DNA from: Desulfococcus multivorans
GTDB taxonomy: Bacteria > Desulfobacterota > Desulfobacteria > Desulfobacterales > Desulfococcaceae
Direction: 5' to 3'
Assembly: GCF_001854245.1 (NCBI RefSeq)
Contig: NZ_CP015381.1
Location: 956,001-1,020,000 of the forward strand
Length of the DNA stretch: 64,000 nucleotides
A model generated the notes under the pieces. It saw nothing but the letters and a program-made list of their open reading frames with translations. It was not told the origin of the DNA and ran no database searches. This document shows, piece by piece, positions 7,730-17,196 of the stretch. Numbering within the stretch: position 1 is the stretch's first letter; every line of letters begins with the position of its first letter. The position numbers and the translations under genes were made by a program.

Positions 7730-8386
7730 TTAGTGCAGCTCCTTGATCTCCTTCAAATCCTTTTCTCTTCCCAAAATGACGAGGACATCGCTTTCCTTGA
7801 CCGTGAAATCAGCGTTGGGCACCATGACGAACCGGTCCGATGCCAACTCCTTGACGGCGATGATGTTGATCTCGTAGCGTTTGCGCAGATCCAGCTCCTT
7901 GAGCGATTTGCCGATGAAGGAGGAAGGGGGATCGATTTGGACGATGGTATAATCTTCCTCGAGAGGCAGGAATTCAAGGATGTTCGGCGAGGTCAAGCGG
8001 AGGGCCAGGCGATAGGCCATATCCATGCCCGGTCGAATGATTTCCGTGGCCCCCAGCTGTTTGAGGATCTCCCCGTGATCATCGTCCTCGGCCTTGATAA
8101 TAATACGTTTGATCCCCATTCGGCTGAGGTGGAAGCAGATCAGGATGCTGGGCTTGATGTCGGCGCCCGTGCTCACGATGACGGCGTCCATCTCGTCAAG
8201 CCCCAACCCCTTGAGTGCCTCGATATCGGTCACGTCCTGGACGATGGCGCTGGTGCAGTGGGGCTCGATGGCCTGAATCCGCTCCTTGCTGAGATCGATG
8301 GCGATCACCTCGTTTTTGGCTTCGTAAAGCGCTTTGGCGACATAATAGCCGAAGCTCCCCGTACCGATGACGGCGAATCGTTTCAT
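7730..8386 (-). CDS. ktrA: KtrA-type K+ uptake regulator
   Basis: This is a 218-residue cytosolic RCK protein that gates a KtrB channel and binds ATP/ADP or NAD(H). The TrkA-N domain (1-130) starts MKRFAVIGTGSFGYYVAKAL with an intact GxGxxG loop and acidic VIAIDLSKER. The TrkA-C domain (about 140-216) runs from FLPLEEDYTIVQIDPP to ESDVLVILGREKDL. Length and single-RCK layout match KtrA. It follows the ktrB-like gene by 18 bases and precedes the sigma-54 regulator by 1 base, so all three are one transcript. KtrB at 8405-9769 is its natural partner. Confidence 0.93.
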   Translation of the reverse strand: MKRFAVIGTGSFGYYVAKALYEAKNEVIAIDLSKERIQAIEPHCTSAIVQDVTDIEALKGLGLDEMDAVIVSTGADIKPSILICFHLSRMGIKRIIIKAEDDDHGEILKQLGATEIIRPGMDMAYRLALRLTSPNILEFLPLEEDYTIVQIDPPSSFIGKSLKELDLRKRYEINIIAVKELASDRFVMVPNADFTVKESDVLVILGREKDLKEIKELH

Positions 8387-8404
8387 GCTTACCTCTGTTT
8401 TACT

Positions 8405-9769
8405 CTATCCGATCATCATGTTTTCCTCGGCGTACCGCACGCCCTTGGTGGCCTCCCCGCCGGCGACGATATAGGTGAACGCGGGAACGCCCACACGGCC
8501 CACGATCATCAGTCCGACAATCACCAACTTGCCGGCCGGTGTCAACATCGAGGTGATTCCCATGGACAGGCCGACGGTGCCGAACGCCGAAACGGTTTCG
8601 AAAAGAAAGCTCAAAAATTGGCGATTTCCCTGAACGCGTCCACCGTGATCCGGATCTATGAAAAGGATCAGAAAGACGGCGACGCAGATCGCGGCCAACG
8701 AAAACACCAGCACTGAAATGCTTTTCGTCACCGTATCCTCGGGAACGGTTTTGCCGAAGAGATTGACGCATTTGTAACGCATCAGACGGCTCCATGAAAA
8801 GGCCGTCAGCACGGTAAAGGTGGTTGTTTTCATGCCGCCGCCGCACGATCCCGGAGAAGCCCCCACCAGCATCAGGAACATCATGAACAGCAGCGTCGCT
8901 GTATTGAGCGAGGCGATATCCACCGTATTGAACCCCGCGGTGCGGCAGGTGACGGATTGAAATATCGCAGTGAGGACTCCCTTCCACCAGCCCATCGATG
9001 ACAGGAGGTTCCATTCGGATATCAGGATCACCAGGACGCCCGTTAAAATCAGGCCGAGGCTCGCCGCGATCACGCTTTTGGTCTGAATGGAAACCTTGCT
9101 GCTTTCCCGCAGAACAACCCCCCGGTAAAGTTCGTAAACCACGGGAAATCCGATGCCTCCCAGGATGATGAGCGCACACACGGTCATATTCAACATCACG
9201 GACGCCTGATCCGCCATGAGGTTATTGCTGAACTGAGAGAAGCCGGCGTTGCAGAAAGCGGAAACGGAATGGAAAACGGCTTTGTAGAGCGCTTCGGAAA
9301 CCGGATAGACCGGCTGCCAGTGGACGAAGAGGACTACGGCGCCCGCCGTTTCGACCGCAAAGGTGAAATAGAGCACCGAACGGATCAGATGATAGATATC
9401 CTCCCTCGGAGTATGGGAAAAAACCTCCTGCATGGCCATCCGCTGCTGAAACACCACCCTTTTGCCGATCACCTGAAACAGCGCTACGGAGATCGTCATG
9501 ATCCCCAGTCCGCCGATCTGGATCAGAAAGAGGATAACGCCCTGTCCCAAGGGGGTGAAATAGGTGCCGGTATCCACGACGATCAGGCCGGTAACGCAAA
9601 CCGCGGACGTGGCCGTGAAAAGAGCGTCGATCACGCCGATGTAGCCCTTCACCGTGGCTCCCGGCATCATCAGGGCGGCGGTGCCGACGGCGATGGCCGC
9701 CAGATAGCTCATCATCAGCAGGTTGGTGGGGTGGGCACGCCGGAGGCGATTTTGAAACCAGAAGGTCAT
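8405..9769 (-). CDS. ktrB: KtrB-type K+ channel subunit
   Basis: This is a 454-residue inner-membrane K+ uptake protein of the KtrB branch, often Na+-dependent in characterised members. Four pore loops are visible: TATSAVCVTGLIVVD, SVSAFCNAGFSQF, SVTCRTAGFNTVD and AFGTVGLSMGIT, and a glycine-rich kinked segment near the middle of M3 (LVGASPGSCGGGMKTTTF) corresponds to the KtrB gating loop. Length is normal for KtrB (about 450). The ATG at 9769 overlaps the stop of the hybrid kinase gene by ATGA, so expression is coupled to that sensor. The KtrA gene follows immediately. Confidence 0.95.
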   Translation of the reverse strand: MTFWFQNRLRRAHPTNLLMMSYLAAIAVGTAALMMPGATVKGYIGVIDALFTATSAVCVTGLIVVDTGTYFTPLGQGVILFLIQIGGLGIMTISVALFQVIGKRVVFQQRMAMQEVFSHTPREDIYHLIRSVLYFTFAVETAGAVVLFVHWQPVYPVSEALYKAVFHSVSAFCNAGFSQFSNNLMADQASVMLNMTVCALIILGGIGFPVVYELYRGVVLRESSKVSIQTKSVIAASLGLILTGVLVILISEWNLLSSMGWWKGVLTAIFQSVTCRTAGFNTVDIASLNTATLLFMMFLMLVGASPGSCGGGMKTTTFTVLTAFSWSRLMRYKCVNLFGKTVPEDTVTKSISVLVFSLAAICVAVFLILFIDPDHGGRVQGNRQFLSFLFETVSAFGTVGLSMGITSMLTPAGKLVIVGLMIVGRVGVPAFTYIVAGGEATKGVRYAEENMMIG

Positions 9770-12700
9770 TTCGTTACCCCCTGCCGCGACGCTTGAGGGG
9801 ACGTCTCATCCAGGATACCCCTGACCTTGATGCCCAGATCCTTTCTGGAAAAAGGCTTCTGAATGAAGTACACACCCACGTCCAGCACACCCCTGTGGGC
9901 GATGACGTTGGCGGTGTAGCCGGACATGAACAGGGTTCTGATCTCCGGACAACGAGCTTTCAGTTGATTCGCCAGATCGCGTCCGTTCATTTCGGGCATG
10001 ACCACATCGGTGACGAGCAGATGGATTTTGTCCACGTGCGCATCAGCCAGGCGCATTGCCGAGGTTGGGGTGTCCGCGGTCAGTACGCGATAACCCAACC
10101 CCTCCAGCATCATTGCGCCTACCTTCAGGATAGCCGGTTCGTCCTCCACCAGGAGGATCGTTTCACCTCGGCCCAAGGGAATCTCGACGGGCGGATCAGG
10201 TGAAGACGTCGTCGCCGGCCCCTGATGACGGGGCAGGTAGATCTTGAAGGTCGTTCCCTTGCCGGGTTCACTGTAAACATTGATAAACCCGTTGTTCTGT
10301 TTGACGATACCGTACACCGTGGCCAATCCCAGACCGGTGCCTCGTCTGACGTCCTTGGTGGTGAAAAACGGTTCGAAGATGCTTTCGAGGGTTTCCTTGT
10401 CCATACCCCGACCGTCGTCGCTTGCGGCCAGCAATACATATTCGCCGGGGATGCAATCGGGGTGATGGGCACAATAGGCTTCGTCGAAGGTGATGTTTTC
10501 TGTTTCAATCATCACCTTGCCCACGCCTGAAATGGCATCCCGGGCGTTGAGGCAGAGATTGGCAAGAATCTGTTCGATTTGCGATGGATCTATTTTTACG
10601 GGCCATGATCGGTGTTTCGGAAACCATCTCAGGTCGATGTCCTCGCCGATCAGGTGTCGCAGCATTTTGAGCATGCCTTCAACGGTTTCATTCACGTCGA
10701 GCACTCTGGGGCTGACGGTCTGGCGGCGCGCGAAAGCCAGCAATTGTCGGGTGATTTCGGAGGAGCGTCTGGCGGCGTCAAAAATTTCCATGAGATCGTC
10801 GTGCAGGGGATCGGACGGATCGACCTTCTTAAGGGCCAGCTCCGTATAACCGAGAATTACGCCGAGCATGTTGTTGTAGTCATGGGCCACGCCTCCGGCC
10901 AGGCGACCCACGGACTCCAGTTTCTGGGCCTGCTGCAGCTGGGCCGCCATGGCCAGGTTTTCAGTGATGTCGTGGGCCACCCCCACGTAGTTGACGGTGC
11001 GACCTGCGGCGTCACGAACCGGAGCGATGGTCACCTCCTGAGTCAAGAGGGTCCTGTCCTTGCGTTGGTTGACCATGCGTCCCTGAAAAACGCGGCCGAT
11101 TGCCAGGGTTTCCCGTAAAATTCGATAGTAGGCGTCATCATGGCGTCTGTTTTCGAGCGCGCACGGGGTTTGACCGACGGCTTCCCTCCGGGTATATCCC
11201 GTTACCCGTTCGAATGCCGGATTGACGTACTGGATGACCCCGTCGGGATCGGTCATGACAATCGTCTCCCCGGCCTGTTCGATGGCTGAAAGGAGCCGTT
11301 CACGCTCGATTTCGGCCTGCTTGCGTCGAGTAATGTCGCGGATATTGAATTGTATAATCCTGTTGTGATCCACCCGATAACTGGTGCCGACAAACTCAAT
11401 CTCGACGATTCGTCCGTCGGCGGTTTCCAAGGCCGCATCGTCGCAGTGGAAAACATTTTTTCCCTGCAGCGTTTCAAGGGCATCCTCGAACAGGGTCATT
11501 CGGGTGAAGGGACCGAGCTCTCCGAGATCCTTTCCCACGATCGTCTCATGGGACATGTCCACCATCCGTAACAACGACGGGTTGGCATCCAGTACTCTAC
11601 CTGTGTCGGCGTTCAGAACCAGAATGCCGTCTCCGGCGGATTCAAAAAGTCGCCGGTAGCGCTGCTCGGCCTTTTGCCGATCCGCCTCGGTACGTTTGCG
11701 TGCCGCGATTTCCCAGATCATGTCCGAAAGGGAAGCGAGCTCGGCGGCCTCCTTGTCGGTATAATCGCCCTGTTTACCGCTCACCCCAAGGACGGCGACC
11801 GTCTGGTCCTTGTGTATCACGGGAACCACCAGTTCGCGATAACGCCGGATGCCGCCGTCGCCCGACACTTGTCGGCCTTTCGATGGGATGTCGTCATTGC
11901 GGATGATCGGTTTGTTCCGCCGCACGCATTCTGCTATTGCGTCGGTTGGCTCGATGGGGTCGTTCGGGATCTGCTCTCCGGTCCGGTGGAATCCGATCAG
12001 CGCTGGAGTCTGTCCCCGTGCGCCGGAAGGGGTGTGGGAATCGGTTTCCACAAATCCAAACCATCCGCTGGGGCTCTCGACCCGTTCGGTGACGATTTCC
12101 AGCGCTCGAGTCATCATCTCGTCAAGGGTGTGGGTCGCGGCATATTCGATCAGGTCCGATCGGATTTCGCTGGTTCGCCGGGCGCGGCGTTCTTCGGTCT
12201 GATCCCTGAAAACCAGCACTACTCCGATGATCTCGCCGTCGGCGTCACGAATGGGTGCGCCCGAGTCGGCTATGGGCCGTCGGGTGCCGTCTCTCGCGAT
12301 AAGCAGGGGATGGCGGGTCAACCCTATCACGGCACCCTCCCGCAACACCTTTGCCGGCAAGCTTTCTACCGTCTTCCCCGTTTCCTCGTCGACGATCCGA
12401 AGGATCTCGTCCAGCGGTTTTCCGTGGGCCTCGACATCTCCCCAGCCGGTGAGGGCCTCGGCCGCTGGGTTGAGCAATTCCACCATGCCCCGGGCGTCGG
12501 CGACGATCACGGCGTCTCCGATGGATTTCAATGTGATGCCGTAACGTTCGAGGCTGTTGCGGAGGGCCGCCTCGGAAACATAGAGCGCTCGAAAATGAAT
12601 ATTTCTTTCATGCTGTCGCAGGAGTATCGCGATCGCCCCGATGAGCACCGTTGCTCCTGCAAGGAGCGCCCATATGAGGACGGATTGCCGGCGCCACTCG

Positions 12701-13578
12701 GCAAAGACCTCCGTCGTGTCCACCTTGGTCACCATGAACCAGGGCGAGTCAGGTATAGGGCGGATGACCGAGACCACCTCTACCCCCCGGTAGTCCCTGC
12801 CGCGAACGAAGCCTTCCCGGCCGAGCACCGCCATGACTGCGGGCATGTCCGTTCGAGTCAGGGGAATCCGCAGCTTGAGCGCCGTGTCGGGCTGATGACG
12901 CAGATCGTTGAGAAAGAGGACGTGTTCTCCGTCTTGCCGGACCAGCAGTGTCTCGGCGGTTTCGCTGCCGGTGGGCCAGGATTGGATCAGGGGATAGAGG
13001 AATCGGGCGGCATCGATGACCAGGATGACCGCGCCGACGGGCGTCGACACCGCTTCGTCATTTGAGAAAAGGGGTGCTATTACCGAGATGTGAGGCGTTT
13101 GACCTTGAGGATCGGTGTGAATATCCATTAGAACAGGGGTTTTCTCATGCACGGCGGCGGCCAGATCCGTCGCGTATACACCTTGAGCATACCTTTTGCC
13201 GCTCAGGCTCGACAACATCCTTCCGGTCGGATCTGTCAACAAAATGTCGGTGTAGTCGTGCTGTGTCGCCAGAATGCGAAAGCGCTCGCGAAGATCCTCG
13301 GCGTTTTCCGCGCCGGGATCGGCGGTGAAACGCACCACGCTTTGACGAAGATAGCCGTGCTCCTTCAATGCGGCGGCGTCTTCCAACTGGTCTGTGCGCC
13401 ATGCGGCGATCTGATCTCCCTTGAGTCGCGCGACGGCGACCAGATCCTCCGCGACCTTTCGCCGTACGGCATCTTCCTGGGCGCGGTATAAACCCAGACC
13501 CCCGGTCGTAACGATCATCAGGGCCGTCAACAGGAGGATCAGGATCCAACGGGGCAACATCATTGTATCCGGTTTCAT
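9766..13578 (-). CDS. large multi-PAS hybrid histidine kinase with C-terminal receiver
   Basis: This is a 1270-residue membrane sensor. A transmembrane helix near residues 10-30 and another near 300-322 enclose an extracytoplasmic double-Cache-like sensor. Cytoplasmic modules follow: PAS (about 345-465), GAF (470-640), PAS (648-765), PAS (770-890), HisKA with the H-box RLAGGVAHDYNNMLGVILGY, an ATPase domain (SDDGRGMD, RRGTGLGLATVYG) and a receiver (about 1145-1260) with Asp in LLVTDVVMPEMNG. H-box and receiver are of the soluble-hybrid kind common in delta-proteobacteria. It is the first gene of the operon that continues into ktrB, ktrA and the sigma-54 activator. A role in sensing an osmotic or ionic signal is inferred from neighbours. 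No ribosome-binding site clearly decides among the ATGs at 13578, 13563 and 13560. Confidence 0.93.
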   Translation of the reverse strand: MKPDTMMLPRWILILLLTALMIVTTGGLGLYRAQEDAVRRKVAEDLVAVARLKGDQIAAWRTDQLEDAAALKEHGYLRQSVVRFTADPGAENAEDLRERFRILATQHDYTDILLTDPTGRMLSSLSGKRYAQGVYATDLAAAVHEKTPVLMDIHTDPQGQTPHISVIAPLFSNDEAVSTPVGAVILVIDAARFLYPLIQSWPTGSETAETLLVRQDGEHVLFLNDLRHQPDTALKLRIPLTRTDMPAVMAVLGREGFVRGRDYRGVEVVSVIRPIPDSPWFMVTKVDTTEVFAEWRRQSVLIWALLAGATVLIGAIAILLRQHERNIHFRALYVSEAALRNSLERYGITLKSIGDAVIVADARGMVELLNPAAEALTGWGDVEAHGKPLDEILRIVDEETGKTVESLPAKVLREGAVIGLTRHPLLIARDGTRRPIADSGAPIRDADGEIIGVVLVFRDQTEERRARRTSEIRSDLIEYAATHTLDEMMTRALEIVTERVESPSGWFGFVETDSHTPSGARGQTPALIGFHRTGEQIPNDPIEPTDAIAECVRRNKPIIRNDDIPSKGRQVSGDGGIRRYRELVVPVIHKDQTVAVLGVSGKQGDYTDKEAAELASLSDMIWEIAARKRTEADRQKAEQRYRRLFESAGDGILVLNADTGRVLDANPSLLRMVDMSHETIVGKDLGELGPFTRMTLFEDALETLQGKNVFHCDDAALETADGRIVEIEFVGTSYRVDHNRIIQFNIRDITRRKQAEIERERLLSAIEQAGETIVMTDPDGVIQYVNPAFERVTGYTRREAVGQTPCALENRRHDDAYYRILRETLAIGRVFQGRMVNQRKDRTLLTQEVTIAPVRDAAGRTVNYVGVAHDITENLAMAAQLQQAQKLESVGRLAGGVAHDYNNMLGVILGYTELALKKVDPSDPLHDDLMEIFDAARRSSEITRQLLAFARRQTVSPRVLDVNETVEGMLKMLRHLIGEDIDLRWFPKHRSWPVKIDPSQIEQILANLCLNARDAISGVGKVMIETENITFDEAYCAHHPDCIPGEYVLLAASDDGRGMDKETLESIFEPFFTTKDVRRGTGLGLATVYGIVKQNNGFINVYSEPGKGTTFKIYLPRHQGPATTSSPDPPVEIPLGRGETILLVEDEPAILKVGAMMLEGLGYRVLTADTPTSAMRLADAHVDKIHLLVTDVVMPEMNGRDLANQLKARCPEIRTLFMSGYTANVIAHRGVLDVGVYFIQKPFSRKDLGIKVRGILDETSPQASRQGVTK

Positions 13579-13751
13579 CTTTTACCGCCCGATGGGTATT
13601 TGGAGGCTGTTTCCGTGGAACGGTCGGGTGATCCTGCCGTGGAGGAGTTGATTGTCGGATGTCGATCTTGCCGCAGTGCCCATTCCCCTCCTTTTTCGCG
13701 ATGCCGCAGTTTTTGCTTTCGGCGGTTTTCAGTGAAATAATGCCGGGATGC

Positions 13752-13775
13752 CGCTCTGAACTTCCGTTCAGAGCG
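13752..13775 (-). terminator. perfect 10-bp hairpin downstream of the ATPase gene
   Basis: The arms CGCTCTGAAC and GTTCAGAGCG are perfectly complementary around a TTCC loop. The hairpin sits 93 bases after the stop of the P-type ATPase and about 170 bases before the hybrid-kinase start. There is no clear T-run on either strand, so it may be a Rho-aided or processing site. The rest of 13579-13867 shows only short palindromes (GGCA-N5-TGCC at 13805, CCGGCGCCGG near 13834) and no confident promoter. Confidence 0.5.
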
Positions 13776-13867
13776 ATCTAGACGCGTTCTTCCCTAAAAA
13801 TCAAGGCAAAATATGCCCGATATAGATATCTGAGCCGGCGCCGGAATGTGAGCATGAAAACATATGT

Positions 13868-16618
13868 TCAAGCCGGTGGCTGCCGTGTATCTTCACGACG
13901 GCGTTGCCACGCCTTTTCCATTTCAATCAACAACAACATCCCCAGACCCGGCCCTGCGCACACCAGCAACTCGCCGACGCCAAGGGGTACAACCTGGAAA
14001 AAAGGGGCAAAGAAGGGCACATAGAGGACCATTAGCTGAAGCAGTGCTGTAATCCCCACCAGTCCGATAAGCACCGGGTTGGAGAAGAACCCCATCGACA
14101 TCAGCGAGGCCCGGGTCGATCGGGATGCCAGGGCCTGTCCCATCTGCATGAAGGCCAGGGTCGTAAAAATCATCGTCTGCCAGCGGTTGTCGGGATCCCT
14201 CACATCATGATAGAGCGCCCCCACGCCCAGGGCGGTAAGGCCGATGATCAGGCCTACCCAGATAACGTGTTGCGCCAGTACGCTGTCGAAGAGGGGCTCC
14301 TGGGGCCTTCGGGGCGGTCGTTTCATGGTATTGGGTTCAGGGATTTCAACGCCCAGCCCCAACCCGAGGAGGCCGTCGGTGAGGAGATTCAGCCACAGCA
14401 GCTGCAGGGGCAGCAGCGCCACGTTGATGCCTGTAAGCGGCGCCAGCAGCATGACCAGCACCTTACCGATATTGCCCGCAATGGAGAACTTGACGAAACG
14501 ACGGATATTGTCGTAGATCACCCGTCCCTCCTCCACCGCCGAGACGATGGTGGCGAAGTTGTCGTCCAGCAGCACCATCTCCGATGCCTCTTTGGCCACG
14601 TCGGTGCCGGCGATCCCCATGGCGATGCCGATGTCGGCCTTGCGCAGAGCCGGTGAGTCGTTGACCCCGTCACCGGTCATGGCAACCACTTCACCCCGGG
14701 CCTGAAGCGCTTCGACGATGCGCAGTTTGTGCTCCGGCGTCACCCGCGCATAAACCGACACCTCACCTACCACGGCGGCCAATTCCTCCGGCGACATACG
14801 TCCCAGGTCCTGTCCTGTTTTGACGGACATGTTCTCGGTGATGCCCAGGTCGTGGGCGATGAAACGGGCGGTGAGCGGATGGTCTCCGGTGATCATGATC
14901 GGGCGCATGCCTGCTGTTCTGCAGACGGCTACGGCCGATTTTACTTCCGGGCGAGGCGGATCTATCATTCCCGTCAAACCGATGAAGATGAGGTCCTCTT
15001 CGATTGGTGCGGTGTCTGACTGCCAGCGAAGGGCCAATCCCAGCACCCGCATTCCGTTCTGAGCCATCTCGGTGTTCGCCGTGTCTATGCGTTTTCGCCA
15101 ATGGTCATCCATGGGAACGGTTTCGCCTTTCAGCCAGATGTTTTGGCACAGCGGCAGCAGGCCGTCCACGGCCCCCTTTGTGAAGGCCACGAAGGGTGCG
15201 GGCGGATCGGCAAGGGCCCGCAGGGCCCGGGGCAGTTGTGCGAGATCTTCCGGAAGTCGGTGAACGGTGGTCATACGTTTGCGCTCTGCGTCAAAAGGCA
15301 GCTCCCCCACCCGGGGCGCAACGGCTTCCAGCTCTTTCCGGCGAAGGCCGGCCTGAGAGGCCGCCACCAGCAACGCCCCCTCGGTGGGGTCTCCCAGAGC
15401 CAGGTAGCGCCCGGTCTCGGGATCGGAGCGGAGGGACGCATCGTTGCAGAGGGCCCCGGCGGCCAGCGCCAAGCCGATTTCCGGGGGTTGGTTTTCCAGG
15501 AAGTCGGGGCTGGGATCCGGCACCCGAAGTGCGGCGGCGGGGTGGTGCGCCGTTCCCTGTAATTCCAGATAATGACCGGCGACGCTGATGATGGTAACGG
15601 TCATGCGATTTTCCGTCAATGTGCCGGTCTTGTCGGAGCAGATGGTGGTGACGGACCCGAGGGTCTCCACGGCGGGTAACTTCCGGATGAGGGCCCGGCG
15701 TCGCAGCATACGCTGCGCACCCAGAGCCAGGGTGACGGTGACCACGGCGGGCAGCCCTTCAGGCACCACGGCAACGGCGATGGCAACGGCGGTCAGGAAC
15801 ATATCCTGGAGAGATTCCCCCCGCAGTACCCCGATGGCCATAACCAGTGCGGCAACGATAACGCCGCCCACGGCCAGCTGTTTGCCGACCTGGTCCAGTC
15901 GTCGCTGCAGAGGCGTCATGCCGGTCTCAACGGATTGCAGAAGGGTGGCGATCCTGCCCAATTCCGTGTCCATCCCGGTGGCGACCACTACTGCGCTGCC
16001 CCGTCCATAGGTGGCGACGGTGCCCATGTAGGCCATATTGCGCCGGTCACCGAGGGAGACCTCCGTCTCCGGAATCGGATCGGTGTGCTTTTCCACCGCC
16101 TCGGACTCACCGGTCAGAGCGGCTTCCTGAATGCGCAGATTGACGCTCTCCAGCAACCGCAGGTCGGCAGGGACGGCGTTACCGGCTTCCAGCAACACGA
16201 TGTCCCCGGGCACCAACTCCCGTGCCGTGAGTTCCCGCAGCGCCCCGCCGCGGCGGACCCGGACCAGCGGCACCGCCATTCGTTTGAGGGCCGCCATGGC
16301 CCGTTCGGCCTGATACTCCTGCAGAAAACCCAGCAGGGCAAAGAGCACAACAATAGCGGCGATGGCTGCCGTCTCCGTAACCTTGCCCAGAAATCCGGAA
16401 ATGACGGCGGCGGCGATGAGGATCAACACCATGGTGTTGGTAAACTGGTCCCACAGCAGCCGCAGGGGAGAGATTCCACCCCTTTCCTGCAGTTCATTGG
16501 GGCCGTGCTGCGTCTTGCGGGCGGCCGCTTCGGTGTCGCTCAAACCGTGGATCATGTCGCTTCCGGTCGCCGTCAGGACATCTTCCGGGGTCAACGTATG
16601 CCATAATTTATGTGTCAC
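13868..16618 (-). CDS. P2-type cation-transporting ATPase, Ca2+-pump-like
   Basis: This is a 916-residue P-type ATPase of the inner membrane. It shows the N-terminal cation-ATPase domain (about 1-70), the actuator loop with [12 protein letters not shown], the M4 motif [10 protein letters not shown], phosphorylation Asp329 in [14 protein letters not shown], the nucleotide-binding FTKGA, the hinge [21 protein letters not shown] and a long C-terminal membrane block with [13 protein letters not shown] in M6. M4 PEGL and M6 N..TD resemble bacterial PacL and SERCA-like Ca2+ pumps, though Na+ or other cation transport cannot be excluded. It stands alone on the minus strand with 250-nt and longer spacers on both sides. 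It may belong functionally with the ion-homeostasis genes downstream, but is not co-transcribed by any visible coupling. Confidence 0.93.
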   Translation of the reverse strand: MTHKLWHTLTPEDVLTATGSDMIHGLSDTEAAARKTQHGPNELQERGGISPLRLLWDQFTNTMVLILIAAAVISGFLGKVTETAAIAAIVVLFALLGFLQEYQAERAMAALKRMAVPLVRVRRGGALRELTARELVPGDIVLLEAGNAVPADLRLLESVNLRIQEAALTGESEAVEKHTDPIPETEVSLGDRRNMAYMGTVATYGRGSAVVVATGMDTELGRIATLLQSVETGMTPLQRRLDQVGKQLAVGGVIVAALVMAIGVLRGESLQDMFLTAVAIAVAVVPEGLPAVVTVTLALGAQRMLRRRALIRKLPAVETLGSVTTICSDKTGTLTENRMTVTIISVAGHYLELQGTAHHPAAALRVPDPSPDFLENQPPEIGLALAAGALCNDASLRSDPETGRYLALGDPTEGALLVAASQAGLRRKELEAVAPRVGELPFDAERKRMTTVHRLPEDLAQLPRALRALADPPAPFVAFTKGAVDGLLPLCQNIWLKGETVPMDDHWRKRIDTANTEMAQNGMRVLGLALRWQSDTAPIEEDLIFIGLTGMIDPPRPEVKSAVAVCRTAGMRPIMITGDHPLTARFIAHDLGITENMSVKTGQDLGRMSPEELAAVVGEVSVYARVTPEHKLRIVEALQARGEVVAMTGDGVNDSPALRKADIGIAMGIAGTDVAKEASEMVLLDDNFATIVSAVEEGRVIYDNIRRFVKFSIAGNIGKVLVMLLAPLTGINVALLPLQLLWLNLLTDGLLGLGLGVEIPEPNTMKRPPRRPQEPLFDSVLAQHVIWVGLIIGLTALGVGALYHDVRDPDNRWQTMIFTTLAFMQMGQALASRSTRASLMSMGFFSNPVLIGLVGITALLQLMVLYVPFFAPFFQVVPLGVGELLVCAGPGLGMLLLIEMEKAWQRRREDTRQPPA

Positions 16619-17196
16619 GGGACGCCTCCGATCAGGATGGATACGGGTTTAAGAAGGATTGCCTGCTTCAGCTCAGTTAACCACAGATGTGACGATCGGA
16701 TCAAACATTTCTTGACAAATCGCATAAGCGTTCTAATGTGAATTGTTATGTGGTGTCATACTTTGCAGGGTCTCCTTCGGACGACCTTTCTGTTGCATAT
16801 GTATCCCGGATGATCGGTGCTCGGCATCGCGTGACGTTTTTATTCTCTTCCCGTTTATCCCCGCTTTTATGACCCCTGACCGCCGGAATCCCCCGTGGTG
16901 CGGCACGATTCAACAGCACTTCCGGTCAAGGTGCTGCCCGGTTGACCCACACCGCGGCTTGGCGTCTACTTCGACGGCTTTTCGGCAGCCCTGATACATA
17001 ACCCTTGAAAACTGTCCGCTTGAAAGCGTTCACACGCGATCAAGAAGGAACATTTTTTCCAAAAGCGTATATCCGGCTATAGCGTCCGGGCGCCTGCATT
17101 GGAATCACAAGCCTGCGTCGGCAGGGAATGGTATTTCAGTTTCGCCTGACCCGGGCCCCGGTCAGCTATTCATGAATAGCCAAGGGAGGTCATGAT
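16619..17196. other. 578-base divergent intergenic region
   Basis: This stretch separates the ATPase (minus) from the 1830-residue gene (plus). A TTGACA at 16712-16717 with TAATGT 16 bases later is a weak plus-strand sigma-70 candidate, which would give a leader of more than 400 bases. The open frames here lack coding character. Near the right end there is a GC-rich near-palindrome (around 17147-17164) and then the perfect palindrome listed separately. Confidence 0.4.
17165..17180. promoter_or_regulatory. perfect 16-bp palindrome upstream of the giant gene, candidate operator
   Basis: GCTATTCATGAATAGC is perfectly self-complementary and lies 3-4 bases before the AGGGAGG ribosome-binding site (17183-17189) of the gene starting at 17197. 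The position suits a transcriptional operator or an RNA hairpin that blocks translation. No regulator gene is adjacent. Confidence 0.5.

Noticed and set aside
11674-13065. 463-codon plus-strand open frame
   Set aside because: It is antisense to the hybrid kinase, which has clear PAS, GAF and kinase motifs in the minus frame; no motif or ribosome-binding site on the plus strand.
13660-13690. Possible sigma-54 site before the hybrid kinase
   Set aside because: GGGCAC and GCAAG elements are present but the GG-to-GC spacing is wrong.
16743-16994. 83-codon frame in the gap before the giant gene
   Set aside because: Cys/Arg/Pro-rich without any family likeness and no Shine-Dalgarno; considered non-coding.
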